In this document: positions 32,407 to 42,214 of the stretch, piece after piece
Numbering within the stretch: position 1 is the stretch's first letter
How the letters are laid out: each line of letters starts with the position of its first letter
Source: Microbacteriaceae bacterium
Lineage (GTDB): Bacteria > Actinomycetota > Actinomycetes > Actinomycetales > Microbacteriaceae
DNA length: 64,000 bases
Assembly (NCBI GenBank): GCA_025464975.1
Contig: JAODMT010000013.1
Span: forward strand, 1 to 64,000
Reading direction: 5' to 3'
The notes under the pieces: model-generated
Database searches by the model: none
The model's input: the letters and a program-made list of their open reading frames with translations, nothing else
What the model was told of the DNA's origin: nothing
Position numbers and translations under genes: made by a program

Positions 32407-33954
32407 TTACGCCGGTGCCACGACCGACTCCACAGCGAAGGGTCGCAGCGCAGCAGCGTACTCCTCAGTGACGAGCACGGCGACCCTCGTTCCACCCTCT
32501 TGGTAGTCCGTCGAGATGATCCGCGCGTGATCGTGCAGCGAGGAGATGAGGTCACCGCGGTGATACGGCACAAGCAGGTCGAGTTCGATCGACGGCGCGG
32601 GGAGAGCGCCGGCGATCCGCGCGAGAATCTCGTCGATGCCCTCACCGGTGCGGGCAGACGCGAAGATCGCGTTCGGCTCGAGACCGCGCAGCACGAGACG
32701 CTGGTCGTCGTCGATGAGGTCGCTCTTGTTGAATACGACGATCTCGGGAATGTGGCGCGCCTCGACCTCGCCGATCACGTCGCGGACCGTGGCGAGCTGG
32801 CTGCCCGGATCGGGGTGCGAACCGTCGACGACGTGAAGCACGACGTCCGAGTCGGCGATCTCCTCGAAAGTCGACCGGAATGCCTCGACCAGCTGGTGCG
32901 GAAGATTCCGCACGAAGCCGACCGTGTCGGTGAGCGTGTACGCCTGCCCCTCGGCAGTCTCGTTCTTGCGCACCGCCGTGTCGAGGGTGGCAAAAAGGGC
33001 GTTCTCTACGAGTGCGCCGGCCTGGGTTATCCGGTTCAGCAGCGAAGATTTGCCGGCGTTCGTGTAGCCGGCGATGGCCACCGATGGCACCGAGTTGCGG
33101 TTGCGGTTCGCCCGCTTCGCCTCTCGTGCCGGCTTGAATGCGAGGATCTGCTTGCGCAGCCTCGACATGCGCGTGTGGATGCGGCGGCGGTCGAGTTCGA
33201 TCTTCGTCTCACCGGGTCCCCGGCTTCCCATTCCGTTTCCGGCGCCGACCTGGCCACCGGCCTGCCGGGACATCGACTCACCCCAACCCCTCAGTCGCGG
33301 GAGAAGATATTCGAGTTGAGCCAGTTCGACCTGCGCCTTGCCCTCACGGCTCTTGGCGTGCTGGCTGAAGATGTCGAGAATGACGGCGGTGCGGTCGATC
33401 ACCTTCACCCTGACGACGTCCTCGAGGGCGCGACGCTGGCTCGGTGCCAGTTCGCTGTCGACGATGACGGTGTCCGCCCCGACGCTCGCGACGACGTCAC
33501 GCAGCTCGGCGGCTTTACCCTTTCCGAAGTAGGTGCTCGGGTCCGGCGTGGGCCGGCGCTGCAGCAGTCCGTCGAGCACCGTTGCCCCGGCGGTCTCAGC
33601 CAGCGCGAACAACTCCCGCATCGAGTTTTCTGCCTCGGCCACGTTGCCCTGGCTGTATATGCCGATGAGCACGACGCGCTCGATGCGCAATTGCCGGTAC
33701 TCGACCTCGGTGACGTCCTCGAGCTCGGTCGATAGTCCGGCGACGCGTCGCAGCGCCTGCCGGTCGTCCCGGTCGAACTGGTCGCCGTCGCGGTTCTCGT
33801 CGGAGTCGACGGAGCGGGTCTGGAGCGCTTGCGCTCCACCACCGGTATTCTGGTTACCGAACAGCGTGTAGCCGGCAGACTTTGTCGCCGCTCTGGCTAA
33901 TACGCGGTCGACGACGTCATCGTCCTCGTGTTCGGCTGTGTCACTTTCAATCAT
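32407..33954 (-). CDS. hflX: Ribosome-associated GTPase HflX
   Basis: A GTPase that splits stalled or hibernating ribosomes in other bacteria. The 515-residue product has an acidic N-terminal extension, the HflX N-terminal domain (TVLDGLLQRRPTPDPSTY region) and a G domain with GYTNAGKSS, DTVGF and NKSD. ATG at 33954 is chosen because TAGGGT lies 7 nt upstream; the frame is open for 33 more codons, which would run into the divergent gene. Confidence 0.94.
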   Translation of the reverse strand: MIESDTAEHEDDDVVDRVLARAATKSAGYTLFGNQNTGGGAQALQTRSVDSDENRDGDQFDRDDRQALRRVAGLSTELEDVTEVEYRQLRIERVVLIGIYSQGNVAEAENSMRELFALAETAGATVLDGLLQRRPTPDPSTYFGKGKAAELRDVVASVGADTVIVDSELAPSQRRALEDVVRVKVIDRTAVILDIFSQHAKSREGKAQVELAQLEYLLPRLRGWGESMSRQAGGQVGAGNGMGSRGPGETKIELDRRRIHTRMSRLRKQILAFKPAREAKRANRNRNSVPSVAIAGYTNAGKSSLLNRITQAGALVENALFATLDTAVRKNETAEGQAYTLTDTVGFVRNLPHQLVEAFRSTFEEIADSDVVLHVVDGSHPDPGSQLATVRDVIGEVEARHIPEIVVFNKSDLIDDDQRLVLRGLEPNAIFASARTGEGIDEILARIAGALPAPSIELDLLVPYHRGDLISSLHDHARIISTDYQEGGTRVAVLVTEEYAAALRPFAVESVVAPA

Positions 33955-33961
33955 CGGGTTA

Positions 33962-33967
33962 ACCCTA
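33962..33967 (-). promoter_or_regulatory. Leaderless-type -10 box of hflX
   Basis: TAGGGT on the minus strand, 7 nt before ATG. Its expected -35 position coincides with the -10 of the divergent methyltransferase gene. Confidence 0.5.
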
Positions 33968-33983
33968 GCTCCTCGCATTTCGG

Positions 33984-33989
33984 TAGGTT
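33984..33989 (+). promoter_or_regulatory. Leaderless-type -10 box of the RsmC-like gene
   Basis: TAGGTT, 7 nt before ATG at 33997. No ribosome site is present between it and the start. Confidence 0.5.
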
Positions 33990-33996
33990 CTTCCAC

Positions 33997-34605
33997 ATGG
34001 CAAATGAGCATTACTTTTCTGAGATCCCCGAGAGCCAGCTCAAGTATCGCCAAATCTCAGTTCCGCTTGCCGGTCAAACGTACGACCTGACGACGTCAAA
34101 CGGCATCTTCAGCCCGGAGCGCATCGACGTCGGCACGCAAGTCTTGCTTGCCAACACCCCGCCGACTCCGCCAGGCGGAAACCTGCTCGACCTCGGCTGC
34201 GGTTGGGGTCCGATCGCCTTGACGATGGCGCTCGAATCGCCGCACGCGACGATTTGGGCCGTCGACATCAACGAGCGGGCGCTCGAACTGGTGCGACGGA
34301 ATTCTGAGGCTCTCGGCATCACCAACATCAACGCCGTTAAGCCCTCCGATGTTCCCACAGACATCGGATTCATGACGATCAGATCCAACCCGCCGATCCG
34401 TGTGGGCAAGAGCGAGTTGCACGCCATGCTCCGGCACTGGCTGCCGCGCCTGGTTCAAGACTCGGACGCGTGGCTCGTCGTGCAACGCAACCTCGGCTCC
34501 GATTCCCTTCAGCGCTGGCTCGAGGGCACGCTGCCTACCGAGTTCGCGGTCACGCGTGCTGCGACCAACAAGGGCTACCGGGTGCTGCGGGTTCGGCACC
34601 GCTAG
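33997..34605 (+). CDS. Class I SAM methyltransferase, RsmC/RlmG-like
   Basis: A 202-residue predicted RNA methyltransferase. The SAM-binding motif LLDLGCGWGPIAL is at about 63-75, an acidic loop AVDINERAL follows, and RSNPPIRVG matches the N-P-P-aromatic/aliphatic motif of N2-guanine methyltransferases. It is shorter than E. coli RsmC, lacking the N-terminal pseudo-methyltransferase domain. The usual substrate of this family is 16S or 23S rRNA guanine; the exact site cannot be told. Confidence 0.85.
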   Translation: MANEHYFSEIPESQLKYRQISVPLAGQTYDLTTSNGIFSPERIDVGTQVLLANTPPTPPGGNLLDLGCGWGPIALTMALESPHATIWAVDINERALELVRRNSEALGITNINAVKPSDVPTDIGFMTIRSNPPIRVGKSELHAMLRHWLPRLVQDSDAWLVVQRNLGSDSLQRWLEGTLPTEFAVTRAATNKGYRVLRVRHR

Positions 34606-34640
34606 CGGACCGAACGGGACGGTCAGACCGATCGGGGTTG

Positions 34641-35516
34641 TCAGTAGGACAGATCGCCCTCGAAGACGAGCTCCGCCGGGCCGCTGAGCGAGACGTGCTC
34701 GCCGTCCTCGGCCGCCCACATCCGCACCCCGAGAGTTCCACCCGGCACCTCGACGCGCCACTGGTTCGGCGCACCCGGTCCGGCCCAGTGTCTCGTCGCC
34801 AGGGCGGCGGCTGCCGCTCCTGTTCCGCAAGAGAGCGTCTCTCCGCTTCCCCGCTCGTGCACCCGCATGCGGATGCGGCCAACGCCGTCCTTGACGAGCG
34901 GTTCGAGCGGGACGACGAACTCGACGTTCGCCCCATGAGGCGCCTCGGGCTCGAGAACGGGGATGAACGTGAGATCAGCGCTGTCCAGTTCGTCGTCGCT
35001 CGACAGGGCGACGACCACGTGCGGGTTACCGACGCTCACACCGAGCCCCGGCCGGGCGACCTGCAGGTTCTTGGCGCGAACGAGCGGCTCTCCGCCCTCG
35101 AGGGACCAGCGGCCGAGGTCGACCTGGAATCCGGAGGCGTTTCGCTGAAGGTCGCGAACTCCCCCTCTGGTGCCGATGGGCAGGGTCTCGCCCGGGCCGA
35201 GTTCGGCAAGACCGTTCTCGATCAGGAATCGAGCGAAGACGCGGATGCCGTTGCCGCACATCTCCGCCGGCGATCCGTCGGCGTTGTGGTAGTCCATGAA
35301 CCACTCGGCCGACTCATCCTCCGCGAGCGCCGTGGCTCCCTCCGGGAGGTTCTTGGATCGCACGGCCCGGATGACGCCGTCGCCGCCGACGCCGAAGTGA
35401 CGATCGGCGATGGCCGCGAGTTGAACGGGGGTCAGATCGATCTCGCCGTCCGGATCGGCGAAGAACACGAAGTCGTTTCCGGTTCCGTGTCCCTTGGTGA
35501 AGTGCAGGTCAGCCAT
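34641..35516 (-). CDS. dapF: Diaminopimelate epimerase
   Basis: Converts LL- to meso-diaminopimelate for lysine and peptidoglycan. The 291-residue product has the two catalytic cysteines in [10 protein letters not shown] (Cys87) and [11 protein letters not shown]. Its ATG overlaps the miaA end by 8 nt. Operon order is miaB-miaA-dapF. Confidence 0.96.
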   Translation of the reverse strand: MADLHFTKGHGTGNDFVFFADPDGEIDLTPVQLAAIADRHFGVGGDGVIRAVRSKNLPEGATALAEDESAEWFMDYHNADGSPAEMCGNGIRVFARFLIENGLAELGPGETLPIGTRGGVRDLQRNASGFQVDLGRWSLEGGEPLVRAKNLQVARPGLGVSVGNPHVVVALSSDDELDSADLTFIPVLEPEAPHGANVEFVVPLEPLVKDGVGRIRMRVHERGSGETLSCGTGAAAAALATRHWAGPGAPNQWRVEVPGGTLGVRMWAAEDGEHVSLSGPAELVFEGDLSY

Positions 35517-36423
35517 TGTTCAAGAGTAGTTGCCACGCGGCATCCACCCGGTCCGGGTCGTCGGAACCCAGCCAGTGCGTTCCCGGATAACGCTTGAACC
35601 ACCCGACCTGCCGCCTCGCATACTTGCGGGTGAGCGCGCGCGTCTCGTCGATGGCCTGTTCCTCGGACAGCGCGCCTCGAAGCTGCGCGATCGCCTGCGC
35701 GTATCCGATCGCACGAGCCGCTGTGACACCGAGTCCGGCGCGATCCAGCGACGCGGCCTCTTCCACTAGGCCGTCCGCCCACATCCGCGACACCCTGGCG
35801 TCGAGTCGCGGAACAAGTTCCTCGCGGGGAGTCGTGAGGCCGATGGTGGTGGTCTGCGGCGTCCAGAGCGATGACTCGTCGGGCAGCCCCGACCCGAATG
35901 GTCCCCCCGTCAGCTCCACGACCTCGAGGGCCCGGACGATGCGGCGACCGTTGTGTGGTCCAATGGCCTCGGCGGCCCGCGGGTCGACCTCGCGCAACCG
36001 TCGGAACATCATGCCGGGGCCCTCGGCGTCGAGCTGGGCCTCTAGCCGCTCCCGGATGACCGGGTCGGTGCCCGGAAACCGGAAGTCGTAGACGACAGAG
36101 GAGACGTAGAGTCCGGAACCGCCGACGAGGATCGGTGTGGCGTCCCGTCCGAGGATGTCCTCGATGGCCGCGCGGGCTTCCGCCTGGTAGCCGGCGACGC
36201 TCGCCTCGTCGGTTGGCTCGAGCACGTCGAGCAGGTGGTGCGGGATGCCCCGCCGCTCGTCGACGGCCAGCTTGGCCGTGCCGATATCCATTCCCCGGTA
36301 GAGCTGCATCGCGTCGGCGTTGACGATTTCCGCCGGGCGACCGGACGCAGCGAGTCGCTCGGCCAGCTCGAGCGACAGGGTGGACTTGCCGGTGCCCGTC
36401 GCACCGACGATGACGACGAGCAT
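35509..36423 (-). CDS. miaA: tRNA dimethylallyltransferase
   Basis: Adds an isopentenyl group to A37 of tRNAs reading UNN codons. The 304-residue product has the P-loop GATGTGKST near the N-terminus, then [16 protein letters not shown] and the C-terminal RQVGWFKR block. ATG at 36423 starts right at the P-loop strand; the longer frame upstream is out-of-frame miaB sequence. The miaB stop is 5 nt away. Confidence 0.96.
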   Translation of the reverse strand: MLVVIVGATGTGKSTLSLELAERLAASGRPAEIVNADAMQLYRGMDIGTAKLAVDERRGIPHHLLDVLEPTDEASVAGYQAEARAAIEDILGRDATPILVGGSGLYVSSVVYDFRFPGTDPVIRERLEAQLDAEGPGMMFRRLREVDPRAAEAIGPHNGRRIVRALEVVELTGGPFGSGLPDESSLWTPQTTTIGLTTPREELVPRLDARVSRMWADGLVEEAASLDRAGLGVTAARAIGYAQAIAQLRGALSEEQAIDETRALTRKYARRQVGWFKRYPGTHWLGSDDPDRVDAAWQLLLNNG

Positions 36424-36428
36424 CGCCG

Positions 36429-37988
36429 CTAGCGCTGCCCGTCGTTCAGGTCGTAGATCGGGATCGTCGCGCCTGCCGGATTCCCGATGCGCAGGGTCGG
36501 TAGCCCGAGCGAGACCCGCCCGGTGCTGCTCACGGCGCCGGATGGTGCCGGAACGCCACACGAGTCGGCGTCGGCGCGGTCCCACGCGTCCCCGGCTCTG
36601 GTGCGTCGGATGACGAGCGGGCTTCCGTCCGCGGAGTCGGCGAGCAGGTAGAACGGTTTCGCCTCGGAGATGGTCACGGTGACCACATCGCCGGGGCGCG
36701 GGACCTGGCTGTGCGGGGTGACTTCGAAGTGCACCAGTCGGCTGTCCTCGGCCCGACCGGACAGGCGGTGCGTGTCGGCATCCTTCGAGCCCTCGGCACC
36801 GACCAGCACCTCAACCTGTGTGCCGACGAGCTTCTGGTTCTCCTCCCAGGAGATGCGGTCTTGAAGGGCGGTGAGCCGCTCGTAACGCTCTTGCACCACC
36901 TGTTTGGGGACCTGATCCGCCATCGTTGCCGCCGGCGTTCCCTCCCTGATCGAGTATTGGAAGGTGAAGGCGGTCGCGAACCGAGCGAGCTCGACGACGC
37001 GAAGGGTCTCTTGAAAGTCCTCCTCCGTCTCGCCGGGGAAACCGACGATGATGTCGGTCGAGATGGCGGCGCCCGGGATCTTCGCGCGCACCCGGTCGAG
37101 GATGCCGAGGAATTTCTCGGACCGGTAGCTGCGCCGCATCGCCTTGAGGATGCGATCGGAGCCGGACTGCAACGGCATGTGCAGTTGCGGCATAACCGCG
37201 GAGGTCTCGGCCATCGCGTCGATCACGTCGTCGGTGAAGGCCGCGGGATGCGGGCTGGTAAACCGGATCCGTTCGAGACCGGGAATCTCGCCTGCCGCTC
37301 GAAGCAGCTTGCTGAACGCCTGGCGGTCTCCAAACTCGACGCCGTACGAGTTGACGTTTTGGCCGAGGAGCGTGACCTCGACCACGCCATCCTGGACGAT
37401 GGCCTGAATTTCGGACAGGATCTCGCCGGGCCTGCGGTCCTTCTCTTTTCCGCGGAGCGCCGGGACGATGCAGAAGGTGCAGGTGTTGTTACACCCGACA
37501 GAAATGGAGACCCAGCCGCTGTAGGTCGACTCGCGGCGGGTGGGAAGCGTCGACGGGAAGACCTCGAGTGATTCGAGGATCTCGAGTTGGGCCTCCCCGT
37601 TGTGACGCGCCCGCTCGAGCAGGGTCGGCAGGGATCCCATGTTGTGGGTTCCGAAGACCACGTCGACCCAGGGGGCCTTTTCGAGGATGACGTTCTTGTC
37701 CTTCTGGGCGAGGCAACCGCCGACGGCGATCTGCATTCCCTCGTGCTTCTGCTTGACCGAAGCGAGGTAACCGAGATTGCCGTACAACTTGTTGTCCGCG
37801 TTCTCGCGCACCGCACAGGTGTTGATCACGACGACATCCGCGTGCCCGTCGTCCGCGCGTACATAGCCCGCCGCCTCGAGCGAACCACTTAGCCTCTCCG
37901 AGTCGTGCACGTTCATCTGGCAGCCGAAGGTGCGCACCTCGTAAGTGCGGGCGCGGGTGCCGGATGCGTGCGGGGCGGTCATCGTCAT
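36429..37988 (-). CDS. miaB: tRNA-2-methylthio-N6-dimethylallyladenosine synthase
   Basis: A radical SAM methylthiotransferase acting after MiaA on the same base. The 519-residue product has the N-terminal cluster cysteines (TFGCQMN, NTCAVRE, GGCLAQ), the radical SAM motif CNNTCTFC and a C-terminal TRAM domain ([12 protein letters not shown] onward). About 60 residues after TRAM form an additional tail. The start is either 37988 or the ATG at 37982; TAGGCT 8 nt upstream favours the first. Confidence 0.95.
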   Translation of the reverse strand: MTMTAPHASGTRARTYEVRTFGCQMNVHDSERLSGSLEAAGYVRADDGHADVVVINTCAVRENADNKLYGNLGYLASVKQKHEGMQIAVGGCLAQKDKNVILEKAPWVDVVFGTHNMGSLPTLLERARHNGEAQLEILESLEVFPSTLPTRRESTYSGWVSISVGCNNTCTFCIVPALRGKEKDRRPGEILSEIQAIVQDGVVEVTLLGQNVNSYGVEFGDRQAFSKLLRAAGEIPGLERIRFTSPHPAAFTDDVIDAMAETSAVMPQLHMPLQSGSDRILKAMRRSYRSEKFLGILDRVRAKIPGAAISTDIIVGFPGETEEDFQETLRVVELARFATAFTFQYSIREGTPAATMADQVPKQVVQERYERLTALQDRISWEENQKLVGTQVEVLVGAEGSKDADTHRLSGRAEDSRLVHFEVTPHSQVPRPGDVVTVTISEAKPFYLLADSADGSPLVIRRTRAGDAWDRADADSCGVPAPSGAVSSTGRVSLGLPTLRIGNPAGATIPIYDLNDGQR

Positions 37989-37996
37989 GATTCCCA

Positions 37997-38002
37997 AGCC
38001 TA
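37997..38002 (-). promoter_or_regulatory. Candidate -10 box of the miaB-miaA-dapF operon
   Basis: TAGGCT on the minus strand, 8 nt before the first ATG. Confidence 0.4.
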
Positions 38003-38086
38003 ATCGAGGGGAGAGCGACCTAATCGAGGAATAAGCCGACCGATCGAGCGGCGGTCACGCTCTAGTGCCGGCTGCCATCACCTCGA

Positions 38087-38746
38087 TCAGCGGAATCGCA
38101 CCCCGCCGGCCCTCGAGGACAGCGCCTCGTCGATCGCGGCGCGGACGACCGACGAGTTGTAGCCCTTGCGGGAGAGGAACCCGTGAAGTCGTCGCTTTGC
38201 CGTTTCGAGATCGTAGGAGCTGAGCTGGCCGGCTCGCTTGACCGCGAGCTCCGTCGCCCGTGACTGCTCGTCGTCGTCGTCGATCTGTTCGAGAGCCGAG
38301 TCGATGTGTTGTTGGTCGATGTGACGGCGGCGCAATTCGGCGATGATCGCCCCCCGACCGAGGCCCTTACGCTCGTGCTGGGTTCGGACAAAGGTCTCAG
38401 CCAGCGCCGCGTCATCGAGCAGACCGACCCCCTCGAGTCGGTCGAGTTCCGCCTCAACGGTTTGCTCGTCGAGCTCACGAGCCAGGAGCGTCTTCTGCAG
38501 TTCCCAGCGGGAGAGGCCCCGTCTCGTGAGGGCGTGCATGCTCACGTTCTCGGCGCGTACCTCCCGACGCCGTTCGACTTTGCCATTCGCGGAAGAGCCG
38601 TCCTCGGCGACCAGCGCTTCGAGAGGCTCCTCGGTGGACCACGTCTCGATCGGTGCAGGGTCCGGCGACGGTGGAGGCACCACTCCGGGCAGGTAGGTCA
38701 CCCGGGCCAGACCGTCGCCGGAAGCACGACCGTCGCCGGAAGCCAC
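38087..38746 (-). CDS. recX: Regulatory protein RecX
   Basis: A 219-residue inhibitor or modulator of RecA filaments. The C-terminal two thirds hold three helical RecX repeats (SRWELQKTLLARELDE, RKGLGRGAIIAELRRRHI, SSYDLETAKRRLHGFLSRKGY). The first 60 residues are a disordered, acidic and Pro-rich extension. GTG start, 3 nt after the recA stop, so the two are co-transcribed. Confidence 0.9.
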   Translation of the reverse strand: MASGDGRASGDGLARVTYLPGVVPPPSPDPAPIETWSTEEPLEALVAEDGSSANGKVERRREVRAENVSMHALTRRGLSRWELQKTLLARELDEQTVEAELDRLEGVGLLDDAALAETFVRTQHERKGLGRGAIIAELRRRHIDQQHIDSALEQIDDDDEQSRATELAVKRAGQLSSYDLETAKRRLHGFLSRKGYNSSVVRAAIDEALSSRAGGVRFR

Positions 38747-38749
38747 GAC

Positions 38750-39928
38750 CTACGCCCCGACCGCTGTGCGGTTCTGCTGCGCGGCCGCGGTCTTTGCCTC
38801 TGCCGCGGTCGCCCGTGCGCTCTTCGCCGGGGTGGACGCCGGCGAGAGAGTTCCCGCTGACTTCGCCGCGGCGAGTTCGGCGTTGGCATCGGCCTTCGCC
38901 TGTGTCGCCGCCACCGCAGCCGCCTTTGCGTCAACGATGATTCCGAGCTTGGTCTTAATCTTTTGCTCGATCTCGTTGGCGACAGCGGCGTGCTCGATGA
39001 GGTACTTGCGCGAGTTCTCCTTGCCCTGTCCGAGCTGGTCGCCCTCGTAGGTGTACCAGGCACCGGACTTTCGCACGATCTCGTGCTCGACGCCGAAGTC
39101 GATCAGGCTGCCCTCACGGGAGATGCCGGTGCCGTACAGGATGTCGAACTCTGCCTGCTTGAACGGCGGTGCCATCTTGTTCTTCACGACCTTGACCCTG
39201 GTGCGGTTACCGACGGCATCGGTTCCCTCTTTGAGGGTCTCGATCCGACGAATGTCGAGCCGCACCGAGGCGTAGAACTTGAGCGCCTTGCCGCCGGCGG
39301 TGGTCTCCGGTGAGCCGAAGAACACACCGATCTTCTCGCGCAGCTGGTTGATGAAGATCATCGTGGTGTTGGTCTGGCTCAGGCCGCCGGTGAGCTTGCG
39401 CAGCGCCTGGGACATGAGGCGGGCCTGAAGGCCGACGTGCGAGTCCCCCATCTCCCCCTCGATTTCCGCACGCGGCACCAGTGCCGCCACGGAGTCGATC
39501 ACGACGAGGTCGATCGACCCGGAGCGGATGAGCATGTCGGCGATTTCGAGTGCCTGCTCCCCCGTGTCGGGCTGGGAGACGAGGAGAGCGTCGATGTCAA
39601 CGCCGAGGGCCTTGGCATACTCGGGGTCAAGCGCGTGCTCCGCGTCGATGAAGGCGGCGATTCCCCCGGCTCGCTGCGCGTTCGCAATGGCGTGAAGGGT
39701 GAGCGTGGTCTTACCGGAGGACTCCGGTCCATAAATTTCCACGATGCGACCCCGCGGGAGCCCACCGATGCCGAGCGCGACATCCAGTGCGATCGACCCG
39801 GTCGGGATCACGGCAACGGGAGCACGCTCGTCGCTGCCGAGCCGCATCACGGAGCCCTTGCCGAACTGGCGGTCGATCTGGGCGAGGGCGGTTTCCAGGG
39901 ATTTTTCGCGATCTGCCACTGACGGCAT
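38750..39928 (-). CDS. recA: Recombinase RecA
   Basis: The strand-exchange protein and activator of LexA cleavage. The 392-residue product has Walker [10 protein letters not shown] at 67-75 and the usual DNA-binding loops. The C-terminal 40-50 residues are an Ala/Lys-rich tail longer than in E. coli. ATG at 39928 follows AAGGAGC. The leader is more than 200 nt and has a LexA box at its far end. No intein is present. Confidence 0.98.
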   Translation of the reverse strand: MPSVADREKSLETALAQIDRQFGKGSVMRLGSDERAPVAVIPTGSIALDVALGIGGLPRGRIVEIYGPESSGKTTLTLHAIANAQRAGGIAAFIDAEHALDPEYAKALGVDIDALLVSQPDTGEQALEIADMLIRSGSIDLVVIDSVAALVPRAEIEGEMGDSHVGLQARLMSQALRKLTGGLSQTNTTMIFINQLREKIGVFFGSPETTAGGKALKFYASVRLDIRRIETLKEGTDAVGNRTRVKVVKNKMAPPFKQAEFDILYGTGISREGSLIDFGVEHEIVRKSGAWYTYEGDQLGQGKENSRKYLIEHAAVANEIEQKIKTKLGIIVDAKAAAVAATQAKADANAELAAAKSAGTLSPASTPAKSARATAAEAKTAAAQQNRTAVGA

Positions 39929-40155
39929 GTGATGCTCCTTCGGTCTCGCGCAGTCGAACTGCGCAGTGGTGCGCCTATAGGCTGCCGTTTCGCCAAAGCA
40001 CCGATCCTGCAAGGAGCTTTTGGCCTGCGACAAGGCTGTTGTTGGCGGCTAATTCCAACGAGAGTGACGGTACGCCGGACCGGTGACATTCCTGTCGGAG
40101 GATGACGCACGGTGCACAACACGTCGTTGTTTCCGCTGTGAAGGAGACTACGCCT

Positions 40156-40186
40156 CCCCGAAGACATGTTCGAATGTTTTTCGGGG
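40156..40186 (-). promoter_or_regulatory. LexA box and promoter region of recA
   Basis: CGAAGACATGTTCG (40159-40172, plus strand) differs from the LexA consensus at one position. It is nested in an imperfect inverted repeat with 7-bp arms CCCCGAA (40156-40162) and TTCGGGG (40180-40186). On the minus strand TAGTCT follows at the distance of a -10 box, so LexA would cover the -35. The remaining spacer to recA (39929-40155) shows no other clear signal besides its ribosome site. Confidence 0.6.
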
Positions 40187-40209
40187 CGTGTCGGCGCCGA
40201 TTCGAAAAG

Positions 40210-40434
40210 TTACCGGGCCGGTGGTGGTTGCCCCACCCCGTGCCAGCGGCCCTCCGGCACGCCGGCGGCGCGGCAGAGAGCGATCCAGGTTGCCCGGATG
40301 TCGACGCCCTTGGCGAGCGCCTCCTCCGCCGTGAGATCGCCGAGGTCCCCCAAAGCCAGGTCATGCACGAGGGTGCGGCCGTGCGCCGCCCCGAACTCAT
40401 CGGTCACGGCTGTCCAGAACTGGGTCAAACGCAT
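40210..40434 (-). CDS. DUF3046 domain protein
   Basis: A 74-residue soluble protein, MRLTQFWTAVTDEFG at the start and DIRATWIALCRAAGVPEGRWHG at the end, typical of DUF3046. It is a conserved neighbour of recA in actinobacteria. Function unknown. Its 3' end reaches close to the recA promoter region, which it therefore partly overlaps in sequence. Confidence 0.88.
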   Translation of the reverse strand: MRLTQFWTAVTDEFGAAHGRTLVHDLALGDLGDLTAEEALAKGVDIRATWIALCRAAGVPEGRWHGVGQPPPAR

Positions 40435-40452
40435 GGACTAAATCTTAACGGC

Positions 40453-40521
40453 GATGCCCGGCTTTCTCTCGAAAGCCGGGCATCAGCGGTGTCTGGTCGA
40501 ACCGGCACACCGTCCGGTTCG
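40453..40521 (-). terminator. Two strong hairpins downstream of the ClgR-like gene
   Basis: Nearest the gene, CGAACCGG (40498-40505) pairs with CCGGTTCG (40514-40521). Next, a perfect 13-bp stem (40453-40465 with 40472-40484, loop 6 nt) follows. No long T-run follows either on the minus strand, so termination may be weak or Rho-assisted. They lie between the ClgR-like stop and the DUF3046 start. Confidence 0.5.
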
Positions 40522-40531
40522 AGCTAAGTCT

Positions 40532-40840
40532 TTAGTGGCTGACCAGTCCAGGATCGAAATCCTTGACAAGGTCATCGGGAACCGTATCGGGAATGATGTT
40601 GATTCCTTCGATCACCGCGAGACGGTCGCCCACCTCACGCATGATGACCGAAATCGGTGTTTCGAGTGCATCCGCAACCGAAGCGAGAATTTCGGAACTT
40701 GCCTCTTTCTGGCCTCGCTCCACCTCGCTGAGGTAGCCGAGAGCAACACTTGCCTTACTCGCGACCTGACGAAGAGTACGACCCTTCTGCAGGCGGAAGT
40801 CCCGGAGCACGTCACCAATTTCTTGACGGACTAAAACCAT
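40532..40840 (-). CDS. ClgR-like XRE-family transcriptional regulator
   Basis: A 102-residue protein with a Cro/C1-type helix-turn-helix at about 6-63 (LRDFRLQKGRTLRQVASKASVALGYLSEVERG). Size, sequence style and position next to pgsA and cinA match ClgR, the activator of Clp protease genes in actinobacteria. A very strong ribosome site (AAGGAGGAGGG) precedes the ATG. TAGAGT and TAGTGT boxes in the 180-nt upstream spacer are possible -10 elements; no ClgR-type operator was recognised. Confidence 0.82.
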   Translation of the reverse strand: MVLVRQEIGDVLRDFRLQKGRTLRQVASKASVALGYLSEVERGQKEASSEILASVADALETPISVIMREVGDRLAVIEGINIIPDTVPDDLVKDFDPGLVSH

Positions 40841-41020
40841 TGGACCCTCCTCCTTTGAATTACGACTACACCAACGACAACTCGACACGACCCGAAGGAA
40901 TTCCCGCCGATGGAGCAATAACACTAAACCATCGATTAGACAAACTCTAACCAGAGCGGACTGTGTGACGGTTGTGAATCATAGCGATGTAACGAGATCG
41001 AAATCAGAAGGATTCCGCGC

Positions 41021-41515
41021 CTAACCACCCGTCGAGCCGAGCACCGCGCTCAGCTGCTCCAGCGACCGATCGACGGTCTGGCTTCGCACCGACTGCCGAT
41101 CACCCCCGAGCTCGAGGCGAAACGCGGTCGACGCGTCACCGATGGCGACGCCGATGTAGACGGTACCGGCCGGCTGACCGCCCTGGCCACCGGGTCCGGC
41201 AACGCCGGTCGTCGACAGGCCGACATCCGCCGGAACTCCCCCGATTGCCAACGCGACCCGAATGCGGCTGGCCATCTGGCGCGCGACCTCCGGATGCACG
41301 GGGCCGTGCTCCGCGAGCAGTGCCGCATCGACACCGACGATCGTGTGCTTCAGTTCGGTGTTGTAGGCGACCACGCCTCCGTTGACAGTGGCCGATGCCC
41401 CCGGCACCCGGATCAACTCGGCGACGAGCAGTCCGCCGGTGAGCGACTCGGCGACGGCGATGGTGAGTCCGCGGTCGACGAGGGTCGCAATGACGTCGGC
41501 CGCGACATCCGTCAT
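41021..41515 (-). CDS. CinA C-terminal domain protein (nicotinamide-nucleotide amidase type)
   Basis: A 164-residue single-domain protein with AVAESLTGG near residue 20, GGVVAYNTELK and STTGVAGPGG, all typical of the PncC/CinA-C amidase that deamidates NMN. The N-terminal MoCF domain of full CinA is absent. It follows pgsA by 51 nt. Confidence 0.92.
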   Translation of the reverse strand: MTDVAADVIATLVDRGLTIAVAESLTGGLLVAELIRVPGASATVNGGVVAYNTELKHTIVGVDAALLAEHGPVHPEVARQMASRIRVALAIGGVPADVGLSTTGVAGPGGQGGQPAGTVYIGVAIGDASTAFRLELGGDRQSVRSQTVDRSLEQLSAVLGSTGG

Positions 41516-41566
41516 CGGGTCATCTCTTCCATCTGGACACTCGGGCGATCGGGAGGCTCAGGAGGG

Positions 41567-42211
41567 CTAGGTCGCTCGGCGGTTCTGCTGCTGATACTTC
41601 ACAAAGAAGTCGACACCGGAAACGGCGGTGAGAACCACCGCGATCCCGAGAAGAATCCAGGCGACCCAGTGCTCCCACTCGCCGAGGATGGTCCAGAACG
41701 GGAAGAGCAATAGGGAGATCGCCACCGCCTGCAGCACGGTCTTGAGCTTTCCGCTCGCAATTGCCGGCACGACTCGGGTGCGAATCACCGCGAGCCGGAA
41801 GATGGTGATCCCGAATTCCCGGATGAGGATGACGATCGTCACCCACCACCACAGTTCGCCGAGGATCGAGAGGGAGACGATCGCTGAGCCGATGAGTACC
41901 TTGTCGGCGATCGGGTCGAGGATCTTTCCGAAATTCGTGACGAGGTTCTGCCTGCGGGCGAGGAGTCCGTCGACGGTATCGGTGACAATCGCGATGACGA
42001 ACAGGGCGGCGGCGGCGTACCGCATCGGGCCGAGCCGTCCGTCGTCGGCCAGCAGCAGCCAGATGAAGGCGGGAGCCATGAAGATGCGCACGACCGTCAC
42101 GATGTTTGCGACGTTGCCGGTGCTCGCCGGGGTGTCCCCCGCTCGAGCGACCCTCCCCCGCATAGGGTTCGGTCGTTTCGATGGCGGCTCGAGGTGGTCA
42201 GGCAGCGCCAC
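41567..42211 (-). CDS. pgsA: CDP-diacylglycerol--glycerol-3-phosphate 3-phosphatidyltransferase
   Basis: A 214-residue membrane enzyme that starts phosphatidylglycerol synthesis. The CDP-alcohol phosphotransferase signature D-x2-D-G-x2-A-R-x8-G-x3-D-x3-D is complete in DTVDGLLARRQNLV and FGKILDPIADK. Four to six membrane spans. It starts immediately after ftsK. Confidence 0.93.
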   Translation of the reverse strand: MALPDHLEPPSKRPNPMRGRVARAGDTPASTGNVANIVTVVRIFMAPAFIWLLLADDGRLGPMRYAAAALFVIAIVTDTVDGLLARRQNLVTNFGKILDPIADKVLIGSAIVSLSILGELWWWVTIVILIREFGITIFRLAVIRTRVVPAIASGKLKTVLQAVAISLLLFPFWTILGEWEHWVAWILLGIAVVLTAVSGVDFFVKYQQQNRRAT

Positions 42212-42214
42212 GAA

